A stretch of 7,009 bases of DNA from Ruminococcus sp. UBA7014 (GTDB lineage Bacteria > Bacillota > Clostridia > Oscillospirales > Ruminococcaceae), in the NCBI GenBank assembly GCA_002449575.1, contig DJXC01000201.1, positions 1-7,009 of the forward strand. The letters run 5' to 3'. The notes beneath the pieces are model-generated. The model had not been told where the DNA came from. It worked only from the letters and a program-made list of their open reading frames with translations, and did no database searches. Positions 5,939 through 7,009 of the stretch are shown here, piece by piece (positions within the stretch are counted from its first letter, which is position 1; every line of letters starts with the position of its first letter). A program made the position numbers and the translations under genes.

Positions 5939-7009
5939 ATGAATTTCAGAAAGTTATCCGTTCCGCTTGCAGCTCTTATCGCCGCCGGAACACTCAGCGC
6001 ATTCAGCGGAACTCTTTCCACAAATGCGGCAATTGCGCCGGATGATTATCTTATCCGGAATCAGGCAACAGGACGTTATCTCACAGCAGCCAATGAAGAT
6101 ATCAATATCGGCACACCTATTATTGAATATTCCGCTGATGGTATCAGTTCTGCCAATCGCTGGATAAAACAAACAGACGAAAACGGCATAACAAGATTTG
6201 TTTCAGAAATGAATCAGGGAAATTTAGCACTCGGCATCAGCAGCGAAGGAAAACTTACCATTGTACAGCGTGACGATTCTGATATATTTCAGCAGTTTAC
6301 ACTTGAAGAAACAGAACAGGGTACTAAAATCACGGCAGGCGGCTGGGCTTTAACACCGGAAACTTCTGAAACTGACGGCGCACAGATTTCCATGCAGGCA
6401 GAAAATGAAGCATCTCTCTGGGAATTCATTCCGGTTTATCACAATGCAAGCATTCCCGGAGATATTAATAAAGACGGCATTGTCAATATCTATGATTTGA
6501 TTCTTTCAAAGCAACTTCTTCTAGGGCAGAGACCCGGCGAAATTGAACAGCGAATGATTGCAGATGTGGACGGTGCAAGTGGCTTTACTGTCAGTGATAT
6601 TGTAAAGCTGACAAAATATCTTCATGGTGCAGATACTATGCAGTATGCTGCCGGATACAGAAGTTTTCCACGGAATACAATTACACCAAAATCGGACTTG
6701 ATTCCAGATATTCCGCAAACTGAACCTGATACAGAGCAAGAAACAGAAACTGCCACAGAAGCAGAAGAACTCAAGCAAATCACCCTCGCCGATATGCCAG
6801 AAAATTACAAAGAGCCTATGGAATGGATTTGGCAGAACAGGTTCGTCCGGGAAGGTTCTACAACCAGATGGAACACTATCTTTGACCAGATTGTTGCCGG
6901 AAAAGGCACACTGAATTTCGTTGTCAGATGGCAGTCTTACAAAACAGTTACCTATGAACAGCGGCAGCAGTTCGAGAAAATGGCGAGTGACTGTATCAAT
7001 GCATGGAAT
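5939..7009 (+). CDS. Secreted dockerin protein with ricin-type beta-trefoil domain and unassigned C-terminal domain, runs off the right edge
   Basis: 357 codons are open to the window edge. Residues 1-31 are a signal peptide (MNFRKLS, hydrophobic core, TNAA). Residues about 35-166 look like a ricin B/CBM13-type beta-trefoil, likely carbohydrate-binding: YLIRNQATGRYLTA (37-50), NRWIK (73-77), GNLALGIS (94-101) and LWEFIPV (160-166). Residues 172-231 are a type I dockerin: GDINKDGIVNIYDLILSKQ (174-192) has a complete calcium loop (D175, N177, D179, N183, D186). The second repeat, ADVDGASGFTVSDIVKLTKY (208-227), has Ala at loop position 5 (A213). A Pro/Thr/Glu-rich linker (about 245-280) leads to a new domain from about 283 (ADMPENYKEPMEWIWQNR, then FDQIVAGKGTLNFVVRWQSY). 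I do not recognise that domain's function, but a catalytic or binding role on plant polymers is plausible. The dockerin should attach the protein to a cohesin scaffold. The start is fixed by AAGGGGG (5924-5930) and the strong promoter. Confidence 0.88.
   Translation, partial: MNFRKLSVPLAALIAAGTLSAFSGTLSTNAAIAPDDYLIRNQATGRYLTAANEDINIGTPIIEYSADGISSANRWIKQTDENGITRFVSEMNQGNLALGISSEGKLTIVQRDDSDIFQQFTLEETEQGTKITAGGWALTPETSETDGAQISMQAENEASLWEFIPVYHNASIPGDINKDGIVNIYDLILSKQLLLGQRPGEIEQRMIADVDGASGFTVSDIVKLTKYLHGADTMQYAAGYRSFPRNTITPKSDLIPDIPQTEPDTEQETETATEAEELKQITLADMPENYKEPMEWIWQNRFVREGSTTRWNTIFDQIVAGKGTLNFVVRWQSYKTVTYEQRQQFEKMASDCINAWN

Noticed and set aside
5954..6778. Minus-strand frames (72 and 85 codons) and a 66-codon plus-strand frame within the dockerin gene
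   Set aside because: They are shadows of a gene with a signal peptide, recognisable domains, a promoter and a ribosome binding site.
1..7009. CRISPR array, tRNA, rRNA, insertion sequence or known riboswitch
   Set aside because: I looked on both strands and saw no regularly spaced repeats, cloverleaf-like segment, transposase motif or recognisable aptamer core.

Overview
The window looks like chromosome from a cellulosome-forming, low-to-moderate-GC Firmicute, most likely a Ruminococcus (R. flavefaciens/albus type). The evidence is a glycoside hydrolase family 48 cellulase at the left edge, a secreted protein with a type I dockerin at the right edge, strong Gram-positive ribosome binding sites, and consensus sigma-A-type promoters. 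The species is an inference; no rRNA or other marker gene is present.

Layout. (1) Bases 1-425, minus strand: the N-terminal part of a secreted GH48 cellulase, cut by the window edge. (2) Bases 426-852: an AT-rich divergent intergenic region. It holds a perfect-consensus promoter for the GH48 gene, a leader hairpin, a split inverted repeat, and weaker promoter candidates for the rightward operon. (3) Bases 853-5574, plus strand: a tight four-gene operon with gaps of 5, 13 and 3 bases and a strong Shine-Dalgarno before each of the last three genes. It encodes an ABC ATPase (GldA-like), an ABC-2 permease (GldF-like), a GldG-like membrane-anchored auxiliary protein and a DUF4340 protein, and ends at a clear intrinsic terminator (5581-5608). 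(4) Bases 5575-5938: intergenic. After the terminator come a 71-base imperfect palindrome whose right arm contains the -35 box of a second good promoter, two tandem TGCAACTCA repeats, a short stretch that could be a small RNA, and a strong extended -10 promoter for the next gene. (5) Bases 5939-7009, plus strand: a secreted protein with a signal peptide, a ricin-type beta-trefoil domain, an internal dockerin, an acidic linker and the start of an unassigned C-terminal domain, cut by the window edge.

How the parts fit. The two edge genes encode extracellular proteins, one a processive cellulase and the other a scaffold-docked protein with a likely carbohydrate-binding module. The central operon encodes a complete envelope ABC complex of the kind named after Bacteroidetes gliding genes. 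That family is widespread in non-gliding bacteria, and its substrate here is unknown. Nothing in the sequence proves a functional link between the transporter and the cellulosomal genes; only the adjacency is seen. The least explained DNA is the 5629-5860 stretch (palindrome, promoter, tandem repeats and possible small RNA), and the least explained protein segment is the C-terminal domain beginning at about base 6785.
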